From the NCBI RefSeq assembly GCF_000716445.1, contig NZ_JNWK01000029.1:1-64000 (forward strand): a stretch of 64,000 bases of DNA, given 5' to 3'. A program made the translations under genes and the position numbers. The notes under the pieces are model-generated. The model saw only the letters and a program-made list of their open reading frames with translations. It had not been told where the DNA came from and made no database searches. Of the stretch, positions 16,240 to 24,398 are shown piece by piece. The DNA is from Streptomyces wedmorensis. GTDB lineage: Bacteria > Actinomycetota > Actinomycetes > Streptomycetales > Streptomycetaceae. Position 1 is the stretch's first letter. Each line of letters opens with the position of its first letter.

Positions 16240-17628
16240 TCAATCCCGTCGACCGGCGCCCGCCGCCTCCCTCCGCCCTTCGCCGTCCTCGCTTCCCGCC
16301 GCCTCCGCGAGACGGTCCGCACTCGGGAGCAGCAGCGGGGTGGCCAGGAGCAGGACGCCCGCGAGGGCGATCGCGGCCCGGGGACCCACGACGCCGGCGA
16401 GGAGGCCCCAGAGCGCGGTCAGCGCCGCCACCGAGGCCTTCGCCGTGACCGACCAGGCCGTCAGCGTCCGGGCGACCCGGTCGGTGGCGGTCAGGCCGAG
16501 ACGGTGGGCCGCCAGTACCGGGTTGAAGACGGCCGCGCAGGCGATCAGCGCGAACTCCACACCCATCACCAGCAGCAGCCCCGTGACCCCGGGGTGCACG
16601 AACGCCAGGCCGACCGGCCAGCACACGCGCAGCACGCCCGCGACCCGCAGCACCCGGTGCCCGCCGTACCGCGCGGCCAGCGGCCGCGCCAGCCGCGAGC
16701 CGACGAGCCCGCCCACGCAGGGGACCGCGAAGGCCAGGCCGTACTGCCACGGCGCGAACCCCAGCGGCCCCAGCATCAGGACGGCCAGCAGCGGCGCGGT
16801 CGCCATGATCAGCCCGTTGACCAGCACCGTGTTGAGGAAGAGCGGACGCAGCAGCGGGTGACCGAGGATCTGGCGCCACCCCGCGGCGAGGTCGCCGAGC
16901 CGGGGCAGGGACCGGGGCCGGGGCCGGGGCCCCACGCCCGGCCGCCGATTCCCCCGCGCGGGAGGCACGGGGGACGCGGAAGGCACAGGAGGCGCAGGAG
17001 GTGCAGGAGGTGCAGGAAGCGCAGGAGGTGCAGGAGGCACGGGAGGCACCTCGGCCACCCCGATCGCGCGGATGCCGGCCGCCGAGAGCAGATAGCTCAC
17101 GGCGTCCGCCAGCACCGTCGCCACGGGGCCGAGCAGCGCGAACAGTGCACCTCCCAGCGGGGGGCCGAGGACGGTCGCGGTCCAGGTGGTGGACTCGAGG
17201 CGCGCCTGGGCGCGCAGCAGGTCCTCGGGGCGCAGGAGCGCCTTGAGGCAGGCTCCCGAGGCGGCCCCGAAGGTGATGTCGGCGCCGGCGGCGACGACGG
17301 CCACGACCAGGAGGTGGCCGAATCCCAGCCGGCCGAGCGCGTACGCTCCGGCGACGCTCAGCAGCGCGGCACACCGCACGAGGTCCATCGCGATCATCAC
17401 CGGCCGCTTGCGGCGGAACTCCACCCACGACCCCAGCGGCACCGCGACCGCCGCACCCACCGCGGCACCCACGGCGGCGAGCGCCGCGACCTCGGCGGAG
17501 CCCTTGTGCAGCACGGTGATCGCGAGCAGCGGGAAGGCGTTGAACGCGATCCAGGTCCCCAGGGTGCTCGCCGCGTACGCCCCCCAGAGCCACCCGAAGT
17601 CCCTCCCGAGCGACGCCCCGCCCGCCAT
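16240..17628 (-). CDS. MFS transporter (MFS_3 / enterobactin-exporter-like)
   Basis: 462 residues with about 12 hydrophobic segments, starting FGWLWGAYAASTLGTWIAFNAFPLLAITVL, as in MFS_3 exporters. The central cytosolic loop (about 205-260) carries an extended Pro/Ala-rich low-complexity run (PPVPPAPPALPAPPAPPAPP) encoded by 9-bp repeats. The start at 17628 follows GAGAGGGG; a 27-codon upstream extension overlaps the divergent promoter. A LysR gene diverges from it, so it is the probable target. Substrate unknown. Confidence 0.85.
   Translation of the reverse strand: MAGGASLGRDFGWLWGAYAASTLGTWIAFNAFPLLAITVLHKGSAEVAALAAVGAAVGAAVAVPLGSWVEFRRKRPVMIAMDLVRCAALLSVAGAYALGRLGFGHLLVVAVVAAGADITFGAASGACLKALLRPEDLLRAQARLESTTWTATVLGPPLGGALFALLGPVATVLADAVSYLLSAAGIRAIGVAEVPPVPPAPPALPAPPAPPAPPVPSASPVPPARGNRRPGVGPRPRPRSLPRLGDLAAGWRQILGHPLLRPLFLNTVLVNGLIMATAPLLAVLMLGPLGFAPWQYGLAFAVPCVGGLVGSRLARPLAARYGGHRVLRVAGVLRVCWPVGLAFVHPGVTGLLLVMGVEFALIACAAVFNPVLAAHRLGLTATDRVARTLTAWSVTAKASVAALTALWGLLAGVVGPRAAIALAGVLLLATPLLLPSADRLAEAAGSEDGEGRREAAGAGRRD
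16968..17051. repeat. Degenerate 9-bp tandem repeat in the MFS loop
   Basis: About nine units related to GGAGGTGCA/GGAGGCACG follow one another and encode Pro-Pro-Ala/Val triplets in the cytosolic loop of the exporter. The triplet-preserving period keeps the frame open. Confidence 0.75.
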
Positions 17629-17731
17629 GTCCGTACCCCTCTCGCCGACCGGTCCGACAACCACGCGTCGACCACCGACATCAAATCCGTCCGAGGAGAC
17701 CCAGATCAAACAACCACGAGTCGGTCACACC

Positions 17732-17746
17732 ACAACCTCAGGTTGT
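17732..17746. promoter_or_regulatory. Interrupted palindrome, candidate LysR operator
   Basis: ACAACCTCAGGTTGT is a perfect dyad around one central base. It contains the T-N11-A pattern favoured by LysR proteins and lies between the divergent LysR and MFS genes, about 10 to 19 bases from the LysR start. Confidence 0.65.
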
Positions 17747-17764
17747 CGACCTAGGGTGGCGTCC

Positions 17765-18715
17765 GTGGATCTCGAAGCGGTGCGCACCTTCCTCGCCGTC
17801 GTGGACTCGGGCCGGTTCCGGCAGGCCGCCGACGAGCTGTCGATCACTCAGCAGGCCGTCTCCAAACGCGTCGCCGCGCTGGAGAAGGACCTCGGCGTGC
17901 GCCTGCTGACCCGCACCGCCGGCGGGGCCCAGGTCACGATCGACGGGCAGGCCTTCCTGCCGCACGCGCGCGCCCTCCTCCGCGCCGAGGCACGCGCCGT
18001 CGCGTCCGTACGGCCCGGCCGTCGCGCACTGCGGGTGGACGTGCTGGGACGGCGACTCGCCCCGGCCGCCCTGCTGCGCGACTTCCACCGGACCCACCCG
18101 GAGATCGAACTCGACGTCGTGACACTCTTCGACGCCGAGGCCGCGGTCGCCGCCCTCCGGGCCGGCACCGTCGACGCGTCCTTCCGGGCCGTGACCATGC
18201 CCGGCAGCCGCCTCCCCGAGGGGATCGAGGCCGTCCCGGTCCTGGACGAGCCCCTCCAACTCCTCACCGGACCGGCGCACGCGCTCGCGGGTGCCCGCGA
18301 GGTCACACCCGCACAGCTCGTCGGCCACCGCATCTGGGTGCCCGGCATCGTCAGCGGAACGGAGTGGGCCGCGTACTACGCCGACCTCGCCGCCGAGTTC
18401 GGGCTCGCCATCGAGGTGACCGGCCCCGACTTCGGCACCGAACCCCTCCTCGACACCGTCGCCGACTCCCCCGAACTCGCCACCTTCGTCGGCGCCCAGA
18501 CCCGGCTCGTCCGGCCCGAGACCCACGACCTCCGCCGCGTCGCCGTCCACGGCCCCACCCCCGTCTACCCCCACTCCCTCCTCTGGGCCGTCGACAACCC
18601 GCATCCCGCCCTCGTCTCCCTCCGCGAGCACCTCACCGCCACCCCGCGCGCCCGCCACCCGGCCGCCGGCATCTGGACTCCCTCCTGGGCGCGACCGCGC
18701 GACCGGCACACCTGA
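17765..18715 (+). CDS. LysR-family transcriptional regulator
   Basis: 316 residues. The N-terminal winged HTH is canonical (LEAVRTFLAVVDSGRFRQAADELSITQQAVSKRVAALEKDLGVRLLTR), with a periplasmic-binding-like effector domain from about residue 85. The GTG at 17765 gives the usual N-terminus VDLEAVRTF; a GTG three codons earlier (17756) is also possible, and neither has a good ribosome site. It diverges from an MFS exporter with a 15-base dyad between them. Confidence 0.88.
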   Translation: MDLEAVRTFLAVVDSGRFRQAADELSITQQAVSKRVAALEKDLGVRLLTRTAGGAQVTIDGQAFLPHARALLRAEARAVASVRPGRRALRVDVLGRRLAPAALLRDFHRTHPEIELDVVTLFDAEAAVAALRAGTVDASFRAVTMPGSRLPEGIEAVPVLDEPLQLLTGPAHALAGAREVTPAQLVGHRIWVPGIVSGTEWAAYYADLAAEFGLAIEVTGPDFGTEPLLDTVADSPELATFVGAQTRLVRPETHDLRRVAVHGPTPVYPHSLLWAVDNPHPALVSLREHLTATPRARHPAAGIWTPSWARPRDRHT

Positions 18716-18801
18716 CGCGTGTCCCGGCGAGCCCGGCCTGATCGGCTGGGCACCCCCTAGACTCGCGCCCAGCTGTGGATCGAGGGGGAGGACGGCCGGC
18801 G

Positions 18802-19167
18802 ATGCGATGGAACCTCGATACCGTCGTGGGCGTGCTCGTCGGCCTCGTCGGCTTCGGGCTCATCCTGGCCGGCGTCGTGTGGAAGGGCCGCGCCGTACGC
18901 CCCTTCGCCGCCTCCCGGGCGCACTCGGTCGCCCAACGCGAGTACGCCCGCGCCCTCCAGCGCGCCTCCGACCAGGTCATCGCCGCAGCCCGCCGCTCCG
19001 CCGGCGAGGGCGAGCCCGCGATCGTGACCGTCGACGCCGTCGTACACCTCACCCGCGAGCACTACGGCTACGACACCGTCGAACGACACCACGCGGCGGC
19101 CGCACTGCGCCGGCGCTTCGAACACCGGCGCTGCGCCGCCGACTGCGTCACGGACGCGTACGGCTAG
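18802..19167 (+). CDS. Small single-pass membrane protein
   Basis: 121 residues. One N-terminal membrane helix (TVVGVLVGLVGFGLILAGVVW) is followed by a basic cytosolic domain with an Ala/Arg-rich helix. Three His and two Cys lie near the C-terminus (HHAAAALRRRFEHRRCAADC). Not recognised. The ATG at 18802 follows GAGGGGGAGG. Codon use is typical of the neighbourhood. Confidence 0.65.
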   Translation: MRWNLDTVVGVLVGLVGFGLILAGVVWKGRAVRPFAASRAHSVAQREYARALQRASDQVIAAARRSAGEGEPAIVTVDAVVHLTREHYGYDTVERHHAAAALRRRFEHRRCAADCVTDAYG

Positions 19168-19263
19168 GGCCTGTCCGGCGGATCAGCGGACGAGGCGGAA
19201 CCCGACCGCCGCGGCGACGCCAGTCGTTTACGGTCGCCACGATCGATGGCGATCCCAACTTCC

Positions 19264-19271
19264 TTTTTTTT
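19264..19271 (+). other. T8 tract in an AT-richer island before the toxin-like gene
   Basis: Eight consecutive T in a sequence otherwise above 70% GC, within 19250-19295. It lies about 75 bases before the GTG at 19344, in the gap from 19168 that otherwise holds nothing. It may mark the promoter region or the border of acquired DNA. Confidence 0.4.
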
Positions 19272-19343
19272 CAAGGTCACTTGTAGCTTGTTCGCGCGAC
19301 GGACGGTCGCACCTTCGAGGGTGGGCGGGGGCCGGCAACGGCG

Positions 19344-20705
19344 GTGGACAGACCTGATCTCGCGGTACCGGAGGACGACGGGCTGACCAGGCTCGCGGAC
19401 GACCTCGGCGCCATGCAGCAGCATCTGAACGACAAGGTGCGGCAGATGGACGGGATCGTCGACCGGATCCAGTCACGCTGGCAGGGCGCGACCGGGGAGG
19501 CGTACCGCGGCCTCCAGCGCGAGGTCGCGCAGGACGCCGTACGCGTCCGGGAGCGCCTTCGGGTGCTGGAGGAGGCGATCCGCCTCAGCCGGGACGGCTT
19601 CACCGAACAGGAACTCGACGCGTTGCAGGCGATGCGGCGGGTCGAATCCGGCACCGACGTGGCCCGTGAGGCGGAGGCCCTCCAGTCCCCGACCGCGGCG
19701 CCGCCACCCGACCCGGTGAAGGAGGTCCAGGGGATGAAGCCGTCGGTGGACCCCGGCGGCTTCCCCAGCGGCTTCGACGTCTCCCCCACGCACGTCTGGT
19801 ACGCCTCGTACCTGATCCGCAACCTGCAGACGGCCTTCAACCGACCGCCGGGGCGCCTCCTTGACACCCTCGACGACCACAAGCACGTGTGCGGGATCGG
19901 TTCCGGGCCGTCGGCGTTCGTGGCCGCCTACACCGAGATCAGCGCCCTCTGCCTGGAGGTGCGGGCACTGGCGGTGGTCGCGGTGGGCAGCGTCTCCAAC
20001 GGCCTCACCATCACCGCGAACAACTACGTGCGCGCCGAGTACGCCTCCATCCCCGGCGGCGGCGCCCCGACCAGCCTCAAGGCCGTACCCGACGTGATCC
20101 GGCAGCCGCCCCACCACGGCAGGGCGGCGGACCTGGGCTGGGCCGGCTCCGGGAGAGGCGCTGGCCGCGGGGGAAGCGCGCGGGAACGGGTGCCGCAGGA
20201 CCTGTCGGCGCTGGCGGAACGGTCCGGTCCGGGCGGTGCGCCCGGCGTGTGGCGGGAGATCGCCGATCACGTCGACGCGTGGCCGCGGGGAGTGGACGCC
20301 AAGCTCGCCGCGTGGGTGCCCGGCGTCGGGGAACTCCGCGGGCGCTTCCCGAAGCTGGAGGGCATGCTGGGCGTCTACTTCGGCCAGGACGGCATCGCCG
20401 TCGAGGACCCCGATCTGACCGACACCGAGCGGATCGGGGTGTTCGTCGCCGACTGCCACGGACGGGACCTCTGCACCTGGCGGCTGCCTCCCCTCGTGGG
20501 CGAGTGCGCGGAAGCCCTCGCGCTCTTCTCCGACGACGCGCTCCTGGGGCGCTTCTTCGGCTTCGAGCTCCTCCTCGGTTCGAGCTCCCAGACGTCCTGG
20601 ACCGCTTGGCTGAACCTGATCTCCGACACCCTGACCACCCATCTGCGCCGGGAGCACGGTCCCCTCGCCTGGACCGGCGGTCGAGAGGAGCCGAAGCCGT
20701 GCTGA
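19344..20705 (+). CDS. WXG100-like N-terminus fused to an immunity-like (CdiI_2-type) domain
   Basis: 453 residues. The first 100 are helical with a WxG turn (SRWQGATGEAYRGL, W46 and G48), as in WXG100/ESX-secreted toxin N-termini. A middle part (about 155-240) includes the paired Cys region HVCGIGSGPSAFVAAYTEISALC. After a Gly/Arg-rich junction (about 263-280), the C-terminal part contains RFPKLEGMLGVYFGQD and a helical tail. This resembles the immunity protein encoded at 21122-21793 (RFPELGQLLGGWFSQD) and CdiI_2-type immunity proteins. A toxin domain, normally expected at the C-terminus, is absent. A GTG at 20190 could start the immunity part as a separate gene. I infer a deletion or recombination that joined toxin head and immunity gene. 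Confidence 0.65.
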   Translation: MDRPDLAVPEDDGLTRLADDLGAMQQHLNDKVRQMDGIVDRIQSRWQGATGEAYRGLQREVAQDAVRVRERLRVLEEAIRLSRDGFTEQELDALQAMRRVESGTDVAREAEALQSPTAAPPPDPVKEVQGMKPSVDPGGFPSGFDVSPTHVWYASYLIRNLQTAFNRPPGRLLDTLDDHKHVCGIGSGPSAFVAAYTEISALCLEVRALAVVAVGSVSNGLTITANNYVRAEYASIPGGGAPTSLKAVPDVIRQPPHHGRAADLGWAGSGRGAGRGGSARERVPQDLSALAERSGPGGAPGVWREIADHVDAWPRGVDAKLAAWVPGVGELRGRFPKLEGMLGVYFGQDGIAVEDPDLTDTERIGVFVADCHGRDLCTWRLPPLVGECAEALALFSDDALLGRFFGFELLLGSSSQTSWTAWLNLISDTLTTHLRREHGPLAWTGGREEPKPC

Positions 20706-20996
20706 CGCGTTCCGCCAGCTGTCCCGACCGGGAGACCGCCCAGTGGGCCACCCAGGCGATGGTCACCCAGAACGGGCGGGCGGTGCACCGCTGGCTGGCC
20801 CAGTCCACCCGCCGGAGACTCACCATCGAGGCGTCGTGGCCGTCCCGCCCCGAGCCGGTCGGGCAGGTGCTCCTCCAGGGGATGATGCTGGCCGGTCCGG
20901 GGGCGGTGCCGACCCGCGCCGCGCGTGGTTCTCCAGCGCGCCCCTGACAGTCCCCTCGGCTTCGTCGTGCACGCCACCTTCCCGATCCACCTCTGA
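20699..20996 (+). pseudogene. RNase-A-like CdiA-CT toxin fragment, frameshifted
   Basis: From the GTG at 20699, which overlaps the preceding stop, the frame reads SCPDRETAQWATQAMVTQN, then RRLTIEASWPSRPEPVGQVL and GMMLAGPGAVPTRAAR. These are the middle and late segments of bacterial RNase-A-like toxin domains. The frame is lost near 20924. From 20925 a different frame continues the domain as VVLQRAPDSPLGFVVHATFP and stops at 20994-20996. The N-terminal part with the catalytic His (the HxxxxHV region) is not present upstream. The fragment is thus headless and broken by a shift consistent with +1 or -2. Family assignment is by recalled motifs. Confidence 0.65.
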
Positions 20997-21053
20997 AGCC
21001 GACGCCCCCGCCCCGCACACCGCATGGGACGTCCGACGCCCGGCGCCCCGTAT

Positions 21054-21102
21054 CCGACGTCCGACGTCCGACATCCGACATCCGACATCCGACATCCGAC
21101 AT
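21054..21102 (+). repeat. Seven tandem CCGACRT heptamers
   Basis: Two CCGACGT units are followed by five CCGACAT units without interruption, just before the CAGGAGAAG ribosome site of the immunity pseudogene. Their number could alter the leader of that gene. Confidence 0.95.
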
Positions 21103-21121
21103 CCGGCAGGAGAAGCCCCAG

Positions 21122-21793
21122 ATGGCGCTGACACCGCTCCAGCACGACCGCCAGTACGGCGAGATGGACCAGGGTGCTACGGGCGTACGCCGGACTGCCC
21201 GCCGACGACACCGACGAGAAGCCGGGTGAGGCCCTCACCGCCTACCTGCGGCACACCTGGCACAGTCGGCCCTGGGCGATCGGGATCGCCGAGAGCCAGC
21301 TCCGCGAGTACGCCCGCAATCCCCCGGGCCGCTGCGGCTGCGGCTCGGAGAGGTCCATGCGCTGCCCGACACCGGGCGGGACGAGGCCTCGGTGCAGGCG
21401 TGGCTGCTGACCGTCGCCGACCACCTGAGGCGCAGTCTGTCGGAGGGCGCCGTGCCGCCCCCGGGTGCGCCGCGCACGCGGGGGGAGTGGCAGGCGCGGT
21501 TCCCGGAGCTCGGGCAACTACTCGGCGGCTGGTTCTCGCAGGACTTCGGCGAGGAGTTCGAGGAGCACGAGGAGGCGCCGCGCGACTACCTGGACACCTC
21601 GGACCGTACGCTCGCGGCCCGGCTGCCGGGCGAGCTGCACGAGCTGCTCGCGCTGGGTCTGGCGGAGGAGGACTGCGCCCTGGGCCTGGCCTGCCTGGGC
21701 CTGGCCTGCCTGGGCCTGGAGCTGGACCCGCCGGCGCCGTACGACCACCGCGCGTGGCTGGAGGCGCTCGCCCAGGACGTGGCGCGGGGCTGA
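21122..21793 (+). pseudogene. Contact-inhibition immunity protein gene (CdiI-like) with two compensating frameshifts
   Basis: Translation from the ATG at 21122 (CAGGAGAAG upstream) gives MALTPLQHDRQYGEMDQ. An extra G in 21172-21174 then shifts to the frame reading VLRAYAGLPADDTDEKPGEA and WHSRPWAIGIAESQLREYA. A missing base near 21333 (after NPPG) shifts back to LRLRLGEVHALPDTGRDEA, VQAWLLTVADHLRRSL, ARFPELGQLLGGWFSQD and the C-terminal helices. Total length is 224 codons including the stop, so the lesions cancel. As read, the protein is interrupted. Either the gene is dead or both G/C-run lesions are sequencing errors. Near its end LGLAC is repeated by a 15-bp duplication (about 21680-21715). 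Confidence 0.65.
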
Positions 21794-21961
21794 GGACCGT
21801 CCCGCGGCCGGGGGCCGGTCGGCCCCGCCGTGCCGGGCGGGGTCCGGCGCGCGGCTCCGAACGAGTGGACTCGTGGCGATGCGGGCGGGAGGGGAGGCCG
21901 GGGCGGCGGGCGGGATGGTGATGTGGCCGTCCGTTTCCCGATCAGGAGAAGGCGCCCCGAG

Positions 21962-23164
21962 ATGCGACGTATCCCCACCCGACGTCTGTTCGCCGCGACC
22001 GTGCTCGTGGCGTCCGTGCTGGCCCCGATGACCGTGGCTCCGGCCCCGGTGGTGCATGCGGCGGCCGCCGACCGCCACGGGACGGCGGACTGTCCGCCGG
22101 GCGGTCTGGGGCCGGAGGTGGAGGCGCGGCTGGACAAGGCGATCGAGGAGGTGCGGAAGCAGGCGGGGATTCCCGGCGTGGTCGTCGGTGTGTGGATGCC
22201 GGGGAAGGGGAGGTACGTCCGGGCGACGGGGGTCGCGAACACGGCGACCGGGGAGCCGATGAGGAAGGACTCGGTCGTACGGATCGGCAGCGAGACGAAG
22301 ACGTTCACGGTCACCGCGCTGCTCCAGCTCGTCGACGACGGCAAGGTCGGTCTGGACGACCCGATCGCCAAGTACGTCAAGGGCGTGCGCAACGGCAGGA
22401 ACATCACCCTGCGACACCTGGCGGAGATGCGCAGCGGGCTGTTCCCGTACACGTCCGACCCGGACTTCATCCACGACCTGTTGAGCGACCCGCACCGCTC
22501 CTACACGCCGCAGGAGGCACTCGCGTACGGCATGAAGCACAAGAACACGTTCAAGCCGGGCGCGAAGTTCGAGTACTCCAACTCCAACCTCGTCCTGCTC
22601 GGCCTCGTGATCGAGAAGGTCACCGGGCGCCGGCTCGCCGACGTCGTCCACCAGCGGGTGCTGCGCCCGTCGCACCTGCGGCACACGCTCTTCCCGTCGG
22701 GGGCCGAGTTCCCCGAGCCGCACCCGCGCGGCTACACGGACCAGACCCTGACCGGCGCCGTCGCGGACGCCACGGACTGGAACCCCAGTTGGGCGTGGGC
22801 GGCCGGCGCGATGATCTCGGACCTCGAGGACCTGCGCCGCTGGGCGAAGATCCTCGCCACCGGAGAGCTGCTGAGCCCCGCGACCCAGGCGCAGCGCATG
22901 AAGACCCTGCCGACGGGCTTCCCCGGCACCAGCTACGGCCTCGGCATCCTCGACACGGACGGGTGGATCGGGCACAACGGCTCCATCCCCGGCTACGAGA
23001 CCGTCACCGTCTACCTGCCCTCGCAGAAGGCCACCCTGGTCCTCATGATGAACACGGACATCCGCCGCGTCGACAACCAGGAGCCGTCGACGCTGATGGC
23101 CCGCGCGATCACGCAGATCATCACCCCGGACCACGTCTACGACGGCAGCGTCACCCCCAGCTAG
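21962..23164 (+). CDS. Secreted serine hydrolase (class C beta-lactamase / D-Ala-D-Ala carboxypeptidase family)
   Basis: 400 residues. Signal peptide (about 1-35, TRRLFAATVLVASVLAPMTVAP), then a beta-lactamase-like domain. The SxxK motif is SETK (in RIGSETKTFTV), the YxN motif is YSN, and the third motif is HNG (GWIGHNGSIPG). All catalytic motifs are present. Streptomyces have many such enzymes, most acting as DD-carboxypeptidases or esterases. The ATG at 21962 is preceded by AGGAGAAGG; upstream in-frame residues are not signal-like. Its TAG is shared as CTAG with the convergent GNAT gene. Confidence 0.9.
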   Translation: MRRIPTRRLFAATVLVASVLAPMTVAPAPVVHAAAADRHGTADCPPGGLGPEVEARLDKAIEEVRKQAGIPGVVVGVWMPGKGRYVRATGVANTATGEPMRKDSVVRIGSETKTFTVTALLQLVDDGKVGLDDPIAKYVKGVRNGRNITLRHLAEMRSGLFPYTSDPDFIHDLLSDPHRSYTPQEALAYGMKHKNTFKPGAKFEYSNSNLVLLGLVIEKVTGRRLADVVHQRVLRPSHLRHTLFPSGAEFPEPHPRGYTDQTLTGAVADATDWNPSWAWAAGAMISDLEDLRRWAKILATGELLSPATQAQRMKTLPTGFPGTSYGLGILDTDGWIGHNGSIPGYETVTVYLPSQKATLVLMMNTDIRRVDNQEPSTLMARAITQIITPDHVYDGSVTPS

Positions 23165-23883
23165 CCGGGACTCCCCGGGACGATCTCGACGGAGAGCTGG
23201 GCGCCCAGCTCCTCGAAGCCCAGCGCCGCGGCCACCCGCCGGGAGGCCGCGGGGCGGGCGCGCCACTGGGGCAGGAGGCCGGTGCCGAGGGCGTGGGCGA
23301 CGGCCGCCGACGCCGTGCGGCGGGCGAGTCCGCGCCCGCGTGCGGCCGGTGCGGTCAGAACGCTGAGGTGGGCCGTCCGGCGCGGCCAGGTCCGGTAGCC
23401 GGCGGCGGCCACGACCTCGCCGCGTTCGCGGACCACGAAGGCGGGCGAGGTGATGTCGTCGAGGGCAGCCTCGTCGGCGTCCTCGCGGCCTGCCGCGCCT
23501 TCCAGAGCTCGCAGGGCCTGGTGGTGACCGGGGAGACGCTCCAGCGTGGCGGAGGCGGCGGCCGGGCGGAAACCCTCCGGGGACAGGTACGCGAGGACGG
23601 CGGGGCCGAGTACTCCGGCCGCGGGCAGGGCGTCGCGGATCGCGTCGGCGTCCGTCCGCCGCCCGATCAGCGCGTCGCGCACCACGGCGGCGGTGCCCTC
23701 GCTCGGCGCGGTGACGATCGCCGAGCCGTCGAGGACGACCACACCGGTCCATCCTGGCGGGCACAGTCCCGATTCCGGGGAGACGACCACTCGGACACCG
23801 CCGGACGGCGGGAACGACACCGGTACGCCGGCCAGGCCTTCCCACAGCTCACGGGCTCGGGTCGACAGGCGGTCCGTCGGCAT
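23161..23883 (-). CDS. GNAT-family N-acetyltransferase
   Basis: 240 residues. The C-terminal half holds the GNAT fold: AFVVRERGEVVAAAGYRTW (strand 4), LSVLTAPAARGRGLARRTASAAVAHAL with the acetyl-CoA loop RGRGLA, and the RVAAALGFEELG motif. The N-terminal 100 residues are a less conserved partner domain, as in two-domain GNATs. Substrate unknown. The last four bases overlap the stop of the convergent serine hydrolase gene. Confidence 0.82.
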   Translation of the reverse strand: MPTDRLSTRARELWEGLAGVPVSFPPSGGVRVVVSPESGLCPPGWTGVVVLDGSAIVTAPSEGTAAVVRDALIGRRTDADAIRDALPAAGVLGPAVLAYLSPEGFRPAAASATLERLPGHHQALRALEGAAGREDADEAALDDITSPAFVVRERGEVVAAAGYRTWPRRTAHLSVLTAPAARGRGLARRTASAAVAHALGTGLLPQWRARPAASRRVAAALGFEELGAQLSVEIVPGSPG

Positions 23884-23895
23884 CGTCGAGACCCT

Positions 23896-24318
23896 CTAGA
23901 CCACGGACTCGGGTACCGGTGTGGCCTGGTGGTAGTACATGCGCAGGGGTGCGTCGGGGGCGGCTCCGGGTTCGCGGCGCCAGAGGGAGCTGCGGCGGGC
24001 GTGGCGGCCGTCGTGGAGGGTCTCGTAGGTGAGGTGGACGAGGCCGGGGGCGAGGAGGACGGCGGTGACGGGGCCGGGTTCGTAGCGCGTGTCGTCGTCG
24101 GTGCTGCCCGTCATGTCGGGGAGGGCGGCGAGCATCTCCGCGTGGGTCCAGCGGCGGCCGGAGGCGCCGACCTCGACGAAGGCGGGGTCGAGGAGCTCGG
24201 CGGCGAGGGTGCGGGAGGCGCGTACGGCCGGTTCCAGGAGGCGGAGTTCGCCGGCGACGGCCTCGGCGACGTCGGGGTGCCGGTGGTCGTGCGCGGGCGT
24301 CGGAAGGTCGTGGTCCAT
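23896..24318 (-). CDS. NTF2-like protein (DUF4440 type)
   Basis: 140 residues of the SnoaL/NTF2-like fold: an N-terminal helix (DVAEAVAGELRLLEPAVRASRTLAAELLDPAFVEVG), the strand motif SGRRWTHAEMLAALP, and the final strands VHLTYET and RRSSLWRRE. Such proteins bind small hydrophobic ligands or act as stress-related dimers. The ATG at 24318 gives the usual N-terminus; an upstream 28-codon extension overlaps a terminator hairpin. It lies just behind the sulfatase operon but is separated from it by that hairpin. Confidence 0.75.
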   Translation of the reverse strand: MDHDLPTPAHDHRHPDVAEAVAGELRLLEPAVRASRTLAAELLDPAFVEVGASGRRWTHAEMLAALPDMTGSTDDDTRYEPGPVTAVLLAPGLVHLTYETLHDGRHARRSSLWRREPGAAPDAPLRMYYHQATPVPESVV

Positions 24319-24342
24319 GGGGGCATTGTGCCGGTGGGGTGT

Positions 24343-24379
24343 GCCGTTCGGCCTGGGGTTTTCCCCGCGGCCGAACGGC
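24343..24379 (-). terminator. Terminator hairpin after the sulfatase operon
   Basis: GCCGTTCGGCC (24343-24353) pairs with GGCCGAACGGC (24369-24379), and the loop contains GGGGTTTTCCCC, which pairs further. It sits 20 bases after the sulfatase stop on the minus strand. Confidence 0.75.
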
Positions 24380-24398
24380 GTGCCCCGCGCTTTCCCGG

